Shown here: positions 22,420 through 34,573 of the stretch, piece by piece | Layout: every line of letters begins with the position of its first letter | Numbering within the stretch: the stretch's first letter is position 1 | Source: Rhizomys pruinosus | Lineage: Eukaryota > Chordata > Mammalia > Rodentia > Spalacidae | Length of the DNA stretch: 64,000 nucleotides | NCBI GenBank assembly: GCA_009823505.1 | Contig: VZQC01010551.1 | Location: 1,108,167-1,172,166 of the forward strand | Direction of reading: 5' to 3' | Position numbers and translations under genes: made by a program | The notes under the pieces: generated by a model | What the model was told of the DNA's origin: nothing | What the model saw: the letters and a program-made list of their open reading frames with translations, nothing else | The model's database searches: none

Positions 22420-23590
22420 TTCTCTGGGGCCTCTGGATTGAAGGGGGTAAAGTGATAATAGGCATCAGAGTCTCTTGTAAAACTGACTGGGAGATTCCTT
22501 TTCCCATCGGATGACTTCATTCACTCTAGTTAGGTTGGTATCCTGCTCAAGCCCCTTTGAGGATATGATGCCAAATATAATCAAGAGCCTTAGCCCCCCT
22601 CCTGGCTGTTGGAGTTCAAATTAGGTGGTCCATCTGAGAAAGCAGTGTCAGCAAAGTGTTCTGGATTGAGTGTCTCCTCAGAGGCCTTGGTAATGAACCA
22701 TGCCCTGGCCTCCTGGAGTCAAACAGGGTGCTGAGGAGCTGGCAGCAGTCATCCCAGGTAGGTTGATGAGTCAGCATGATATAATTCAGCAGATCTATCA
22801 TGGCTTGAGGATTTTCTGAGTAAGGCAGGGTATTTTGGCACAAGTTGAGGTCACTCATAGGGACTGGTTGGTATATCAAACTGGGGGGAGCGTGAGAATT
22901 GTCCCATCTTTTCGAAGGATGGATAGCCCTGGAGTCTGGTGACCGGGCAAAGAGGCACCAGGCCATACCTGGTAGTAAGGAGGCCTAAATTAGGAGAACG
23001 CCCCCATTTTTCAGGTGGCAGGGGCAGGGCGCACAGTGGTGGTGGTGATTGTTCCTCAGAAGCATGGGGTTCTCAGGTAAAGGCAGGTACAGATCAGAGT
23101 GCAGAACTGCTTTGGCTCTGGTACTTGTTCACAAGAGATGTTGGTGTTTAGGGAAAGGCAGATAGGGATTGGAGTGTGGGACCACCTTGGCTCCAGGGAT
23201 TTGGGGCTGTATGAAGTCAGTGGCTGGGGCAGGGTCTTCTGACCTCCCTATTGAGTTCACAGGTGACAGGTATGGTGGGGGCACTCAGAGTCCTGTTCAT
23301 GTCCTTGGTGGATGGGAGGACCTGGGGCCCTTTCAGTTAATGTAGACTTGTGGGTGGCCAAGATAGAGGGTGCTGGGGACCTGTGGAGAATGTGGTATCT
23401 GAGGCAGTCAGGTGGGTGGAGTGCCAGCCCATACCAGGAGTCTATACAGGGGAACTGATCAGGATGTGTTGGGCTATTGACCCAGACTTCTCTCACTCTT
23501 TTAATGGTAGGCAGGTCTAGTGTGCCACCTGATGGCTGATCCACATCAAAAGAAGGCCACTCTGCAGAAAGTTCTGTTTGGAGGGTTTCA
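22420..23590 (-). pseudogene. Gammaretrovirus-like gag remnant (class I ERV)
   Basis: Two minus-strand open stretches match the layout of gammaretroviral Gag. 23257-23544 has a matrix-like motif with DQFPCIDSWYGLALHPPD. 22616-22966 has a capsid-like region with SENPQAMIDLLNYIMLTHQP followed by TWDDCCQLLSTLFDSRR. The two lie in order for a minus-strand gag, but frames are broken between and after them and no pol or env follows: the left side ends at the minisatellite. It is a defective old copy with no protein potential. Confidence 0.72.
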
Positions 23591-23624
23591 TCTTAATACC
23601 ATAATCTCCTGAATAGCCTATTTT

Positions 23625-23894
23625 ATTTTATTTATTTATTTATTTTTTTAATTAAAAAATTTTTTTTATTAATTTTATTTAGTTCTGTATGTGTATGAAT
23701 GTACTGCCTGCATGCAAGTCTGTGCACCCGTGTAGAGGCCAGAAGAGGGTCTCGGATTCCCCTGGAGCTGAAGTTCTCCTGGAACTGGAGTCCCAGACGG
23801 CTCTCGGCCGCCATGTGGGTGCTGGGGATCGAACCCGGGTCCTCTGTAAGAGCAGTCGGCGCTCTTAACCGCTAGACCATCTCTCCAGCCCTGT
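23625..23894 (-). mobile_element. B2 SINE in gag-flanking sequence
   Basis: ATAGCCTATTTT at 23613-23624 and 23895-23906. Confidence 0.92.
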
Positions 23895-24059
23895 ATAGCC
23901 TATTTTTAAAGTTGTCCAGCATTGTCTGGAGGACAGTCTGGGTCTGACACTTGGACTGGGAGGAACCCATTTAAAATTTTTATATGTGCCTAGGATGTAT
24001 GTAGTATGTGCACTGGAGGAAGGGTGGAGAGCGCTAGTCTCTCCCACACTCAGTTGCCT

Positions 24060-24570
24060 GCCTGGCCAGTCACCTACCTCTCAGTGACTTAAGAGGTCTT
24101 AGCTTAGAGCCACACATATAAACCCCATGCTTTGTTATCTCTGTGGGATGAAATACACCTTCTTTTGAAGTGGACTTGTTATCAGACAAGCTGCAAACTA
24201 CAGAGATGGAATCCAGTTTACTTAGAGGGAGGGGCTAAAGGCAAATCAAGCCGCAGCGAGATTCCCACACTGAGATGCTTGAGATGAGGAATTTGGGAGG
24301 GTGGGGTGAGGGGGACTGGGGCATATAAAAACCTGCCATGCAGGGCTTGTGGTTGCTTGACAGTTTGTCACCATGGGTGGAGAGCACCGACCTCATGCCA
24401 GGACTCTGGACAGCCATGAGGGAATAGAGAATTGGAGCTCTAATAGTAAGTGATATCTTGCACTCATCACTTTGTAGGCGAGCCTAATAAACTCACTAGT
24501 CTTCCTGAAATTAAGATTGGAGAGTCTGCTCCTTGTTTTGCCTGATGACCAGGGGAACCTGTAACAGCTC
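24060..24570 (+). mobile_element. Probable class I LTR remnant upstream of the plus-strand gag fragment
   Basis: Contains CATATAAAAACC near 24321 (TATA-like) and AATAAA near 24486, with a CA before the gag-like fragment. TATA-to-polyA spacing (about 165 bp) suits an LTR. The 5' edge is not defined and no matching partner LTR was found. Confidence 0.4.
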
Positions 24571-24599
24571 CTATTATTGAGTATCCATTTAGGGCATAT

Positions 24600-24723
24600 C
24601 ACACTTTACTCAGAAAAGCCCCAAGTCATGATAGATTGGCTGAATTATATCATGCAGACTCATCAACCTACTGGGGATGATTGCTACCAGCTACTCAATA
24701 CCCTGTTTGACTCAAGACGGTGA
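24600..24723 (+). pseudogene. Second gag capsid fragment, opposite strand
   Basis: Reads MIDWLNYIMQTHQPTGDDC and then YQLLNTLFDSRR on the plus strand, clearly related to the minus-strand capsid piece at about 22720-22840. It stops at a TGA after the RR codons. Only about 120 bp is recognisable. Confidence 0.7.
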
Positions 24724-25523
24724 CACCATTTAGGTGAAAGAACCTCAGCAGAACTGTAGGGAGGGGTCCTCTCAGATTCTGTACCCCACATTGCTGTGGA
24801 ACTGCCACTTTCATTCTCACATTCATGCACAATCATAAAGAGTTTAAGACTTTTGTTATCTAGTTATTTCCATTAAATTCCTCTTCTACCTAAAAGGGAC
24901 CAATATCACCTTAGGATCACATCAAGGTTCAATTGTGCCTCCATTTCCTGCTTGGTTTGGAGGTCAGTCCCACCTTGGAATCACTTCGAGGCTTTGTATG
25001 TAACCTCCTCCAGGTGATCAGCTGAGCAGCTCCTATCTGTTTATGGGGGGGGGGGCTTACCTGTTCTAGATATCCACTCTGGTTCTTGCTTTATCTGGTG
25101 AGAACTCCGGGTCTGGAGCTCTGCAATCTTCTTTGGCATCCTGGAAGGAGACCCTGGAAACTCTTTAGGATTGTGGACTTTTCTGTTATAGGTGTGGGCT
25201 GCAGGAGCAGCAGCCCCTACCACCAATAGGAGTATGGTGACTTGATCTTGCAGGGACCTCCAGAAATGTTATAGAAAATCAGGAGACCATTGAAGTCAGG
25301 TGAAGGAGAGCGAGTTTATTCACAATGGTGGGCTGACACCTGGATCACTCTGTAATGGTACCAGCCTGCAGCTCAAGTTTTTGGGGAAAATTTATAGTCA
25401 ATTCATATGTGAGGATTGCAAGCAAAAGGCAAATAGCACATATATAATAAGTAAATGGTTACATGTAACATAAGGTTGCAAAGGTTACAAGAATATAGCA
25501 GTTTGACAAACTCATACCACCTT
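24724..25523. other. Possible LTR/ERV-derived sequence, unassigned
   Basis: Contains GAGCGAGTTTATTCACAATG near 25310, which resembles a minus-strand LTR polyA region. No protein homology seen and edges are not definable. Confidence 0.35.
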
Positions 25524-25547
25524 GTGTGTGTGTGTGTGTGTGTGTGT
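25524..25547. repeat. (TG)n microsatellite
   Basis: About 12 TG units at the tail of a B1. Confidence 0.95.
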
Positions 25548-25548
25548 A

Positions 25549-25668
25549 TCTTTTTGAGACAGGGTCTCCCTGTAGTCCCAGCTGGCCTGGAACTTGCTAT
25601 GTATACCAAGCTGGCCTTGAACTCACAGAGATCTGTCTGCCTCTGCCTCTCTAGTGCTGGGATTAAAT
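25549..25668 (-). mobile_element. B1 SINE, head truncated
   Basis: CTTTTTGAGACAGGGTCTCC to GCTGGGATTAAATC. Confidence 0.88.
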
Positions 25669-25696
25669 CATAACCTTTTAAAAATATTTATTATTA

Positions 25697-25868
25697 GCTG
25701 GGTGTGGTGGCGCACGCCTTTAATCCTAGCACTTGGGAGGCAGAGGCAGGCGGATCTTTGTGAGTTCAAGGCCAGTCTGGTCTACAGAGTGAGTTCCAGG
25801 ACAGCTGGGACTACAGGGATACCCTGTCTCAAAAAGACCAAAAAAAAAAAAAAATAAATAAATAAATA
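25697..25868 (+). mobile_element. B1 SINE with TSD
   Basis: GCTGGGTGTGGTGGCGCACG start, A/TAAA tail; AAAATATTT(A/G)TTAT on both sides. Confidence 0.92.
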
Positions 25869-25879
25869 AAAATATTTGT

Positions 25880-26080
25880 TATTTTCATCTTATGTGTGTG
25901 AATGTACTGCCTGCATGGACGTAAGTGAACCTGTGCCATGCAGTGCCCACGGAGTTAGGAGAGGGTGTCCGATTCCCCTGGAACTGGGGTTGTCAGCCAC
26001 CATGTGGGTTCTGGGAATCAAACCCAGGTCCTCTGCAAGAGCAGTTGGTGCTTTTAACTGCTGTGCCATCTCTCCAGTGC
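25880..26080 (-). mobile_element. B2 SINE, older
   Basis: TTATGTGTGTGAATGTACTG ... CATCTCTCCAGTGCC. Confidence 0.88.
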
Positions 26081-26175
26081 CACCATACCCCCGTTTATGT
26101 GGCTCCTGGGGATCTAAATTCAGGTTTTTATGCTTGCATAGTAAGCACTTTGCTTAATGAGTCATTCCAGCCATG
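26081..26175 (-). mobile_element. ID/B4-type SINE fragment
   Basis: TCCTGGGGATCTAAATTCAG ... GAGTCATTCCAGCC. Confidence 0.6.
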
Positions 26176-26401
26176 CAGTGTCTTTTTAAAATGCGATTTT
26201 AAAGTGACGCCCGTGCTTTTGTGGTTGTTGTTGTAGCAGGCTTGTTGCATATAATGGTCTTCCATATCTTACCCAGAAGTGAAGACAGTCTCCTCTTTGT
26301 CTCAGATCCAGAGGTGGAGTAAATAGCCCCCTTGTCGTTCCATCTAATTTCTCAAGTATGTATCATCTTCTCCCTTTCTAATACCTCTGTTTCTTAAAAT
26401 T

Positions 26402-26655
26402 GGGCTGGAGAGATGGCCTAGCGGTTAAGAGTGCCGACCGCTCTTACAGAGGACCCGGGTTCGATCCCCAGCACCCACATGGCGGCCAAGAACCGTCTGA
26501 AACTCCAATTCCAGGGGAACTCCAGTTCCAGGGGAATTCGACACCCTCTTCTGACCTCTGCGGCATTGCACGACACGGGTGCACAAACTTGCACGCAGAC
26601 AGTACATTCATACACATACAGAAATAAATAAAATTAATTAAAAAATTAAAATAAA
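26402..26655 (+). mobile_element. B2 SINE
   Basis: GGGCTGGAGAGATGGCCTAG start; duplicated-segment subfamily; A-rich tail. Confidence 0.93.
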
Positions 26656-27342
26656 AATTCACAAAATTAGTTTAAACACTCACCGTGTATCATATGCCAG
26701 CCTTCAGGTTAATGTGTTTCACTGATAACTCCAGTGCCTGGCTTTCCACTTTCCTTTCTACCTGTACTCTTGTCATTTGTGGTTTCAACATCCACAGAGA
26801 TATTCCATTTGCTTCCGTGACCCTTCGTTATCTTTGCTTCCACTGCTTCCTGGCCACACGCTCCTGTGGGCCCTCTCCTGCCTGTTTCATCTGTTCTTCT
26901 CTGACAGCTCTACTTCATCTTGTTCCCATTGTAATTTGCTGTAGAGAATATCCGTTCTATCACTTCCTCAATTTTATTGGCACTACCAACTCATTCATTT
27001 AATCATTTTCTTGTTATCACAGTTTTATGTCTTTGTTTCTCTTTACTCATTACGTTCCTTGGTTCATCATTGATACAGATATCTACTGAATAGTGAGTCT
27101 CCACAGAATTTAATGGTTTAAAATAACACTGATAATTTTGCTCTCACAGTTATGGAGTTGACAGGATATTTTTGCTCATCTCTCATGAACTTGAATGCTT
27201 TTGACTGGAATTAAAGTCATCTCAGAGCTTTCTTTTATCAGATGAATATACTTACATTGGAAAATCAGTCCCCACTGCAACTGTGTTGAGAGGTAGATCT
27301 TTTTTTTTAAAGTTTTGTTGTTGTTTTTTTTAGTTTTTAATT
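26656..27342. other. FBXL13 intron 1, unique sequence
   Basis: A 105-codon frame (26685-27002) is rich in Cys/Phe/Ser from a pyrimidine-biased strand and matches nothing known to me. Confidence 0.5.
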
Positions 27343-27577
27343 TTTAATTAAAAATTTTTTAATTTTATTTATTTTTTATGTGTATGAATATACTGTCTGC
27401 ATGTAGGTTTGTGCACCCGTGTCGTGCAGTGCTGTAGAGGTCAGAAGAAGTCATTGGATTCCCCTGGAACTGGAGTTAAAGACAGTTCTTAGCTGCCATG
27501 TGGGTGCTGGGAATCAAACCCGGGTCCTCTGCAAGAGCAGTTGGCACTCTTAACCACTGAGCCATCTCTCCAGCCCT
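27343..27577 (-). mobile_element. B2 SINE
   Basis: ATGTGTATGAATATACTGTC ... CATCTCTCCAGCCC; single-segment subfamily. Confidence 0.92.
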
Positions 27578-28594
27578 GAGAAGTAGATCTTTAAGACATA
27601 CTCAGTGCCATTATTGTTAGAGTGCATTAATTATTGAAGGAGTGGGTTCCTGATAAAAGGGTGTCTGTCCTCTTCTCTTTCTCTTGTATCCTCTCTCTCT
27701 CTATATGATACTTCCTGCCATGTTATTATTCAAAAAGAAGGCTTTTGACCTCCCAGACATAGTCTCCTTGCTATCTAGTTTACAGGTTCTCTGCCCTCTG
27801 CTCTGCTCTAGGACCCTCTGGGGTCTGACCTGGAACTGTAGGTAGGGGCTGCCAACCCCGTGCACCTGCCATCCAGCTTAGCAGACTCCTTGCTCTCTGT
27901 CCCACTCTGGGATTGCATGGAGTGCTATAGAGAACCACAGATAGAGACCCCTAGACCCAGTCCATTTGTATACCTATCACTTCCCACACAGATCAACTCA
28001 GGGACCATGTATTATTGAGTGACCATGAACCCAACTAGGGACCCCTGGGGCCAGCCCACAATACCACCTATCAAGATGATCCAGGACTGTGTGGTGGCCT
28101 TCCCCCTTAATACCAGGTAAAGGACACCTGTCCACCTTCATCTGTGGATAGTGTGTGTTATGTATCTTGCCTTCAGAGAGCACTGCCCAGTCACACTGTG
28201 ACCCCAGATCCACCCACCCCGCAACCCTGCCAGCTTTCCATAGACTTCAGAAGATCAGCAGTAAGAATCTTCCAAGCCCACAGAAAGTTTGCTCCTAGGC
28301 TCAGAAGTTGCACCTATCCCTAGCAGAACTGAGACTACTTCTGACACCCCATTTGCACATCCACACAGAGTGGCCCCAAGTCTGAACACCAGGCACCACT
28401 CAGCTGGTCCATATCCTGGAGTAACAGCAAACAAAGACACAAACTTAATGAAGGTGTGATCAGATATCCATACCAAGAAATACTACCACAACATAACTCC
28501 AGGTGCTTAGGTTCTATCACAAAAACACAGCATGAATAACCAAGAAAATACATCTCTCCCAGAAATTATCACCCCTTTCATAATGTTTCCTTTT

Positions 28595-28880
28595 TTGTAA
28601 TATTTATTTATTATTATTTTTTTTTAATTTTTTTTTAATTTTATTTATTTCGGTATGTGTATCAATGTACTGTCTGCATGCAGGTTTGTGCACCCATGTC
28701 GTGCAATGCCGCGGAGTTCAGAAGAGGGTCTCGGATTCCCCTGGAACTGGAGTTCTCCTGGAACTGGAGTTTCAGACGGCTCTCGGCCGCCATGTGGGTG
28801 GTGGGGATCGAACCCGGGTCCTCTGCAAGAGCGGTCGGCACTCTTAACCGCTAGGCCATCGCTCCAGCCCCCTATTATTT

Positions 28881-28926
<46 letters not shown>

Positions 28927-29067
28927 CTTTTCGAGACAGGGTCTCCCTGTAGCCCCAGATGTCCTGGAACTCCCTCTGTAGACCAGGCTGGCCTTGAACT
29001 CACAAAGATCAGCCTGCCTCTGCCTCCCGAGTGCTAGGATTAAAGGCATGCGCCACCACACCCGGCT
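28595..29067 (-). mobile_element. B1 SINE with (ATTG)n and nested B2
   Basis: The outer unit has TSD CATAATGTTTCCTTTT (28579-28594, 29068-29083). The B1 body is 28926-29066, an (ATTG)n run is 28884-28925, and a complete B2 (28609-28871) sits in the tail. Confidence 0.92.
28609..28871 (-). mobile_element. B2 SINE nested in B1 tail
   Basis: Ends CATCGCTCCAGCCCC; duplicated-segment subfamily. Confidence 0.93.
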
Positions 29068-29521
29068 CATAATGTTTCCTTTTAAAAGCAACTTAGTTAA
29101 TGCACAAGTCAAAGCTTATAAAATAGCAGTTATGAATATGTTTAAAGAACTCAAGGAGGATATGAATAAATGACCGAATAAAGACAATGGAAGCACAATT
29201 GAATGAAATAAAATAATTCAAGATATCAAATTTTAATTTAATAAAGACATAAAAATCTCTGAAGAAAAGCCAAACTGCAATAAAAATCAAAATGAAAAAC
29301 TCAGAAAACAACAAAAATCTCAGAGGAAAACCTCACTAATAGATTGGATCAAGTGGAAAAGAGATTATCAGGTCTTGAAGATTCATAGTAGAAGAAATGG
29401 AAGAAATTAACAAATAAAATGTAACAAAGTAGAAGAAATTAACAAATAAAATGTTAAATTGAAAACAACTCAAGAACAGAACATGTAGGAACTCTGGGAC
29501 ACTATTTAAAGATCAATCCTA

Positions 29522-29795
29522 TGTTAGTTTTCCATTGAGATTTGTGGCGGGACCCGTTTAATCCCAGGACGATCCATGTGGGAAACACGTGCAGGAAAGC
29601 ACACCATGTGGACACATGTTAAGGTCCAAATTCAGAGAGAGATTTTATTTCAAGATGTCTGGTTAAATATCCAGCATGACTCAATTCTCAAAGCCAAATC
29701 TTAAACCTTTTTGTCACTATATCCCACCCCATGGGTGTGGCCAGGGAGGTCCCATTGGCTTAGAATGCAACCCATCTTAACTAAGTTTTCCCACA
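29522..29795 (-). mobile_element. ERV LTR, left (3' LTR on minus strand)
   Basis: TG...CA ends; same length as the right copy; carries the minus-strand AATAAA signal. The adjacent internal purine run marks it as the 3' LTR. Confidence 0.85.
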
Positions 29796-31267
29796 TCTCA
29801 CCCTTTAAATTTTATTTTTTTAATTTTTCTGAGAGGCAGGGGAGCCCATGGGCGAGGCTAACAGCACAAAAGAACCTGAGTTTTGAATAGCCAACTGTTC
29901 AAGCCTGTTTTGAGTGGCAGGCAGTGGGGGGCAGGTCAGACCTGAAACTTTATTTTCACTCCTAGCCCAATTAATATTCAAAAAAATCCAACCATGAAGT
30001 GAACTAATTGTCAAGCATAAGCAATGAATGTAAGTAACATTCATGTAAAACCAATTAGCAAATATCTATGTCCAAATTTTGAACAACCCAAGGTTCCCAT
30101 TGTCCAACTGGAGAAGCTTGTATGCACAAACATGTTGATCAAAAAAGAGTCCAGTCTATGTTGCTGTAGTCTCACAATTCACACCAATCTTCGCTGCCCT
30201 TACATTCTATCATGCCTCCTCTTCTGCAGGTTGTTCCCTAGGCTTTGGGAAAGGGGCACAAGTGGGTGAGAAGCAAAATAGTCTATTTTCTCTGGAGATG
30301 TCATTTTGGACTCTAGTCTGTTCAGGTTGTTTCCCTTCATGGATTGACAGCTTGTCAATGGATTGACCCTTATTGACAGGGTACCTTTTTAATCCTACTA
30401 ACAAAGCACAAGCAATTAGATGTACAGGCATTTAAATAATACTAATTATTATGGCAAGCTAAGCTGTGAGTATAGACACAGATGTTTGGATGGTATGCTA
30501 ATCCACAAACCGTGGCTTTTCTGTAAAAGATGACAAGTTCTTACTGTGGCTTATATCATCTCCTAACCACTAGAGGACATAAGCTTGTGGCATCAGCCAT
30601 GAATTATTCCTCTAAGGAGAGGTGTAGCTGATACTGAAGGAGGCGTCTTGCTTGACTCAAGAAGACCAATATTTTGCTTCATTGCTTTAGTGGCCTTTGG
30701 TAACGCTCTCTGGCATTTCAGAGGCCAACTGTACATTAGCAAGTGACGTCTCAAAACATTTTTCATGCTTACACCAGGTCTTCGACAACAGGGACTTACC
30801 GCCTTTCTCCTTGCAGATATCCCACTTATAGGCAAAAGGCCTTAATCATTGGGGGACTTAAATCCCCTAGCCAACATCTCCTAGGCAGAATAATCCATTG
30901 CTGATATCAGAGTTCTCCTGTATTAATATATTTTGCTTAATTACACAGCTTATAAAGGCTTTACTATTATATTTGGCTCTGAATAGAGAATTATCCTTTC
31001 ACAGTTCCTATGTCTATCAGTCAATTAAAAAAGGTAGTTATACCTGTTTTATAAGAAATTACCACTATAACAGTTGCCTCTAGTTTACAGTTAGGGAATG
31101 ACTTCATTACCATCATGCTTTTCTTTTTCCTATAAAAGAGAGACGTAGGAAGGTTTCTCAGCATCTGGAAGGTAAACTTCATTAGGGCACATTATAACCA
31201 GTTAACCCAAATAGAATTCAGAGAGATGCTCAGTGTCAGTGACTCAGGCAATCTGAAGTTTGTTCTT

Positions 31268-31511
31268 TTTTTTTTAATTTTTATTTATTTCTGTATGTGA
31301 ATGAATGTACTATCTGCATGCAAGTTTGTGCACCCGTGTCGTGCAATGCCGTGGAGGTCAGAAGAGGGTCTTGGATTCCCCTGGAACTGTAGTTCTCCTG
31401 GAAATGGAGTTTCAGACAGTTCTTGGCTGCCATGTGGGTGCTGGGGATTGAACCCGGGTCCTCTGTAAGAGCGGTCAGTGCTTTTAACCGCTAGGCCATC
31501 TCTCCAGCCCA
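31268..31511 (-). mobile_element. B2 SINE nested in the ERV
   Basis: Minus-orientation B2 ending CTCTCCAGCCC, of the duplicated-segment subfamily. It is younger than the ERV it interrupts. Confidence 0.9.
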
Positions 31512-32463
31512 TTCTTTCTTTAATGTTCAGATGGGTCAGCCTCTCTGCTGGCATTTCCCAGTCCATCCTGCACAGCCAAAAGTTGCATGTTTTCAGGCAT
31601 TTAGATTGGTGTTTTTACCTGTGGGAACATACAAATCTCCTCCCATTGTTAGTTTCAAGACCTCAAAATGGAAAATTTATCAAAAGGTTTGGAACACAAG
31701 GTTTTCCATTTGTATCCCAGATGGAATATTATACCACCTCCCTCTTTTTGTTTTTAAAATTTTTAAGTTTTGACCTATAGATGCCTAAGTTGTATTAAAC
31801 ATACCTATAAACAGGAACCAAGGCATAAGTTTTCATCAAATTTATCCAAACAGTTTATCATTGACTGTATGCTATTTATTTGGGAAGTGAACTTAAACTT
31901 AATTTCTTTAAATTATCCTACAAGTAAAAGAAGATGTTACAAGGTGATACTGTATAATACAGAAAAATATAGAGAGCATTTGTGTACCTTAACCCCAAAG
32001 TTATTGTTGGAAATTCAATACAGATTACAAATAAAACAATTAACATTTTATATTCCCAATTAGTTCAAATGTATTACCATTTTCACCAAAACCTTCAATC
32101 AAATTTAACTAATCTAAACATTTTTACTAAGTCTTTTACTAAGTCTACTGATATCCTATAATATGTAGACAAAGCTTGGGCAGAGTTGAATACCTGCCAA
32201 ATAAATTTTACCCAATATACACTTTGTTCTTTAAAACTATATGACTAGACTATGACTTCAAAGAAATCAAGTCCATTAACTTATATGGTTTATTTTGTAT
32301 TTCTGTATAAATCTCTACTGAAATACCTCTCTATATAAATATATGTTATTTTAAAATGTACCATTTTAAACTGCAAACCTTACAAAGTGGATTTTAATGA
32401 CTATCTTCCTCCAAGCTCTTGGCCTTCTCCAGGCCTGGTGTGAACATCCATGCACACATGTGC

Positions 32464-32508
32464 GCACACATACATACATACATGTATACATACATACATA
32501 CATACATA
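32464..32508. repeat. (ACAT)n microsatellite
   Basis: Tandem ACAT/CATA units, interrupted once by CATGTATA. Confidence 0.9.
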
Positions 32509-32879
32509 TGAAAGATTTGTTAGGTTGACCTGCAAGAGAGGAAAGCCATATTGTTTGATGTTCAATGAGAAGCATGAAATTTTTATAGTTTGTCATAGGG
32601 TTATTTTTACATATTTAGAATAAATGTCCTAGTAACTCATAAAACAGCTGAGATCCATATGCCACCTCTTAGGCCCATTCCCAACCATTTGCCTTCAATG
32701 AACTATCCCTAAAGTCTACTCCTATTCTTTCCCTATCCTGTCCCTCTGGTTAACTATCCCTAAGCTGTTCCTCTGCTAAGCCTAACTGTCCCTATGCTAT
32801 TTACAAATCTAAAGATTTAGGAGTATGCCCAATAGTAGACAGGCCAAAGTTGTTTGTAGTGTGGGACTGATCCATCTTA

Positions 32880-33160
32880 TTATTAAGGACTTTGGAAGAA
32901 TAATAATTATCCATAATCACAACAATAACCATAACAATTATAACCATTATTAATTATCAATAATTATTATTAACCATTATTACAACAATCATTAATAATT
33001 ATTATGAATAATAATTGTCAATAATAATAGTCAACAACAATGATCAATTTATCATTAGACTGAATTATTATTAATTATATTTAATAACAATAATTATAAC
33101 TATTAATAACAATCACTAACAATAATCACAACAATTTATCATTAAACTGAATAATATGCA
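32880..33160. repeat. AT-rich AAT/ATT-type degenerate repeat in ERV interior
   Basis: About 280 bp made mostly of ATT, AAT, AATAAT and ACAAT words in both orientations, with many small inverted repeats. No coding signal. Confidence 0.75.
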
Positions 33161-33308
33161 TACTATAAACCCAATTAAAAATTGTTAACACTAAGGGATA
33201 TAACATAGACATTCTTTATGAGTTGAATCTATCTTTGTTTACAGTCTGTTCCTAATTAGATATAAACTTGTAGGATTAAAATGAATTAAAAGTGGGAACT
33301 TGCATTTA

Positions 33309-33309
<1 letters not shown>

Positions 33310-33351
<42 letters not shown>
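33310..33351. repeat. (CA)n microsatellite
   Basis: About 21 uninterrupted CA units. Confidence 0.95.
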
Positions 33352-33353
<2 letters not shown>

Positions 33354-34573
33354 CTTGAAGATGGGCTTAAAGAAACATAAAACGGTTTTATTCAAAAAAA
33401 TTCTCATTTAAATTGAACCAAAAAATCAATTCATGTTTTTACTAATGGACCTTAAGAAAAGACAATTTATCAGAGCAAGTTTGTTTTGTTAGAACTCCAA
33501 GGCCTGTAAACTCTCCTAGAAATCCATCTCCTTTGTTTCCAAAATTCTGAAATCAAAAGAATGTTACCTAAAATCAAAATTTAAAGGGCATGATTTAGAT
33601 ACCATGTGCTCAGTCTGGCAGCTGGTATGCATTCACAGCAGGCAGGCTGATGGCGCCAGAGCTCAAACCACGTGTGATCAAGAATTCTGTGAGAAGAGAT
33701 CTTTAAGGTGAAACATATTTTAAAAAGATCAAGATAAAATTAAATCAACCAATTAATTTTAGCTGTGCACATATATTTACTCAAAAGATATCTAGGGTAC
33801 CCGGGGGTTAAGTAGAAATATTAATTTTTACATTAAGCATGCTGAAATGGATTTGAATTACTTAAGTGATAAAACTAGCTAAATTTCAATTTTGGATCTA
33901 CAAATAGCTGGCAGGTTTGGTAAGAAAGAGTTAGATTTAGAAATAGTTATGAAAGAAACCCACAAGAAGACAAGAGAGCAATAAAAAGCAAAATTTAAGA
34001 AAAAGGTAACAAGTGGCCAAGGTTTAAAATTATCTGGAAAAAGCTGTGCCATTATGTAGGGTGGTTCCTTGAAAAGCCTTAATTTGCATCAGAAAGAAGT
34101 GGGCTCAGGTCTAGGAGAGCTACCTGAAGAAAATTTACATATGAACAAGTTAAAGTTGGAACCGAACTTGAGGAACCTGTTCCTCACAGCAGAAGATGAA
34201 AAACCAGAAAGTTTTTCAGATCTGTAGAATTATGAAAAATGGTTTCAAGGCCAAGCATGGCTTCTAAACCTTGATATTAAACTCAGCCTTAGAGTCACTG
34301 GCTTTTATGGCCTGCAGGAGTGACCGTGCCAGGAGACATATGCCTGGCAGGCATTGGGTGCTCCCTTTGAGCCAAATCAGAGCCAGACTGCTTTCCTTCA
34401 TGTGTACAAAGCCACGTGTTCTCAGATCATTCTTCCATCCCATTGAAACCAGCAGGAAAGACCATAATAGATATCAGGAGAGAGAGAGGAGAAAGAGAAG
34501 AAAAAGGCAAGATTTAGGGGTACACATACCTAATTTGTTAAGGTTTCCTCCTGCCCCACATATGGGCACCATT

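Larger units (their letters stand above)
27700..29515 (+). mobile_element. Old L1, 5' part (5' UTR and ORF1 start)
   Basis: From about 27.7 kb an L1 5'-UTR-like GC-richer stretch leads into ORF1-like sequence from about 29083 (for example AAAGAACTCAAGGAGGATATG, a coiled-coil-type coding pattern). Interrupted by a B1 (which itself holds a B2) and then by the ERV. The left edge is uncertain. The continuation is at 34854. Confidence 0.65.

Noticed and set aside
21021..22507. Open frames through the 58-bp array
   Set aside because: 58 is not divisible by three, so each frame is broken in the array; the frames are only end effects.
26685..27002. 105-codon cysteine/phenylalanine-rich frame
   Set aside because: Pyrimidine-rich strand bias explains the composition; no homology or promoter evidence.
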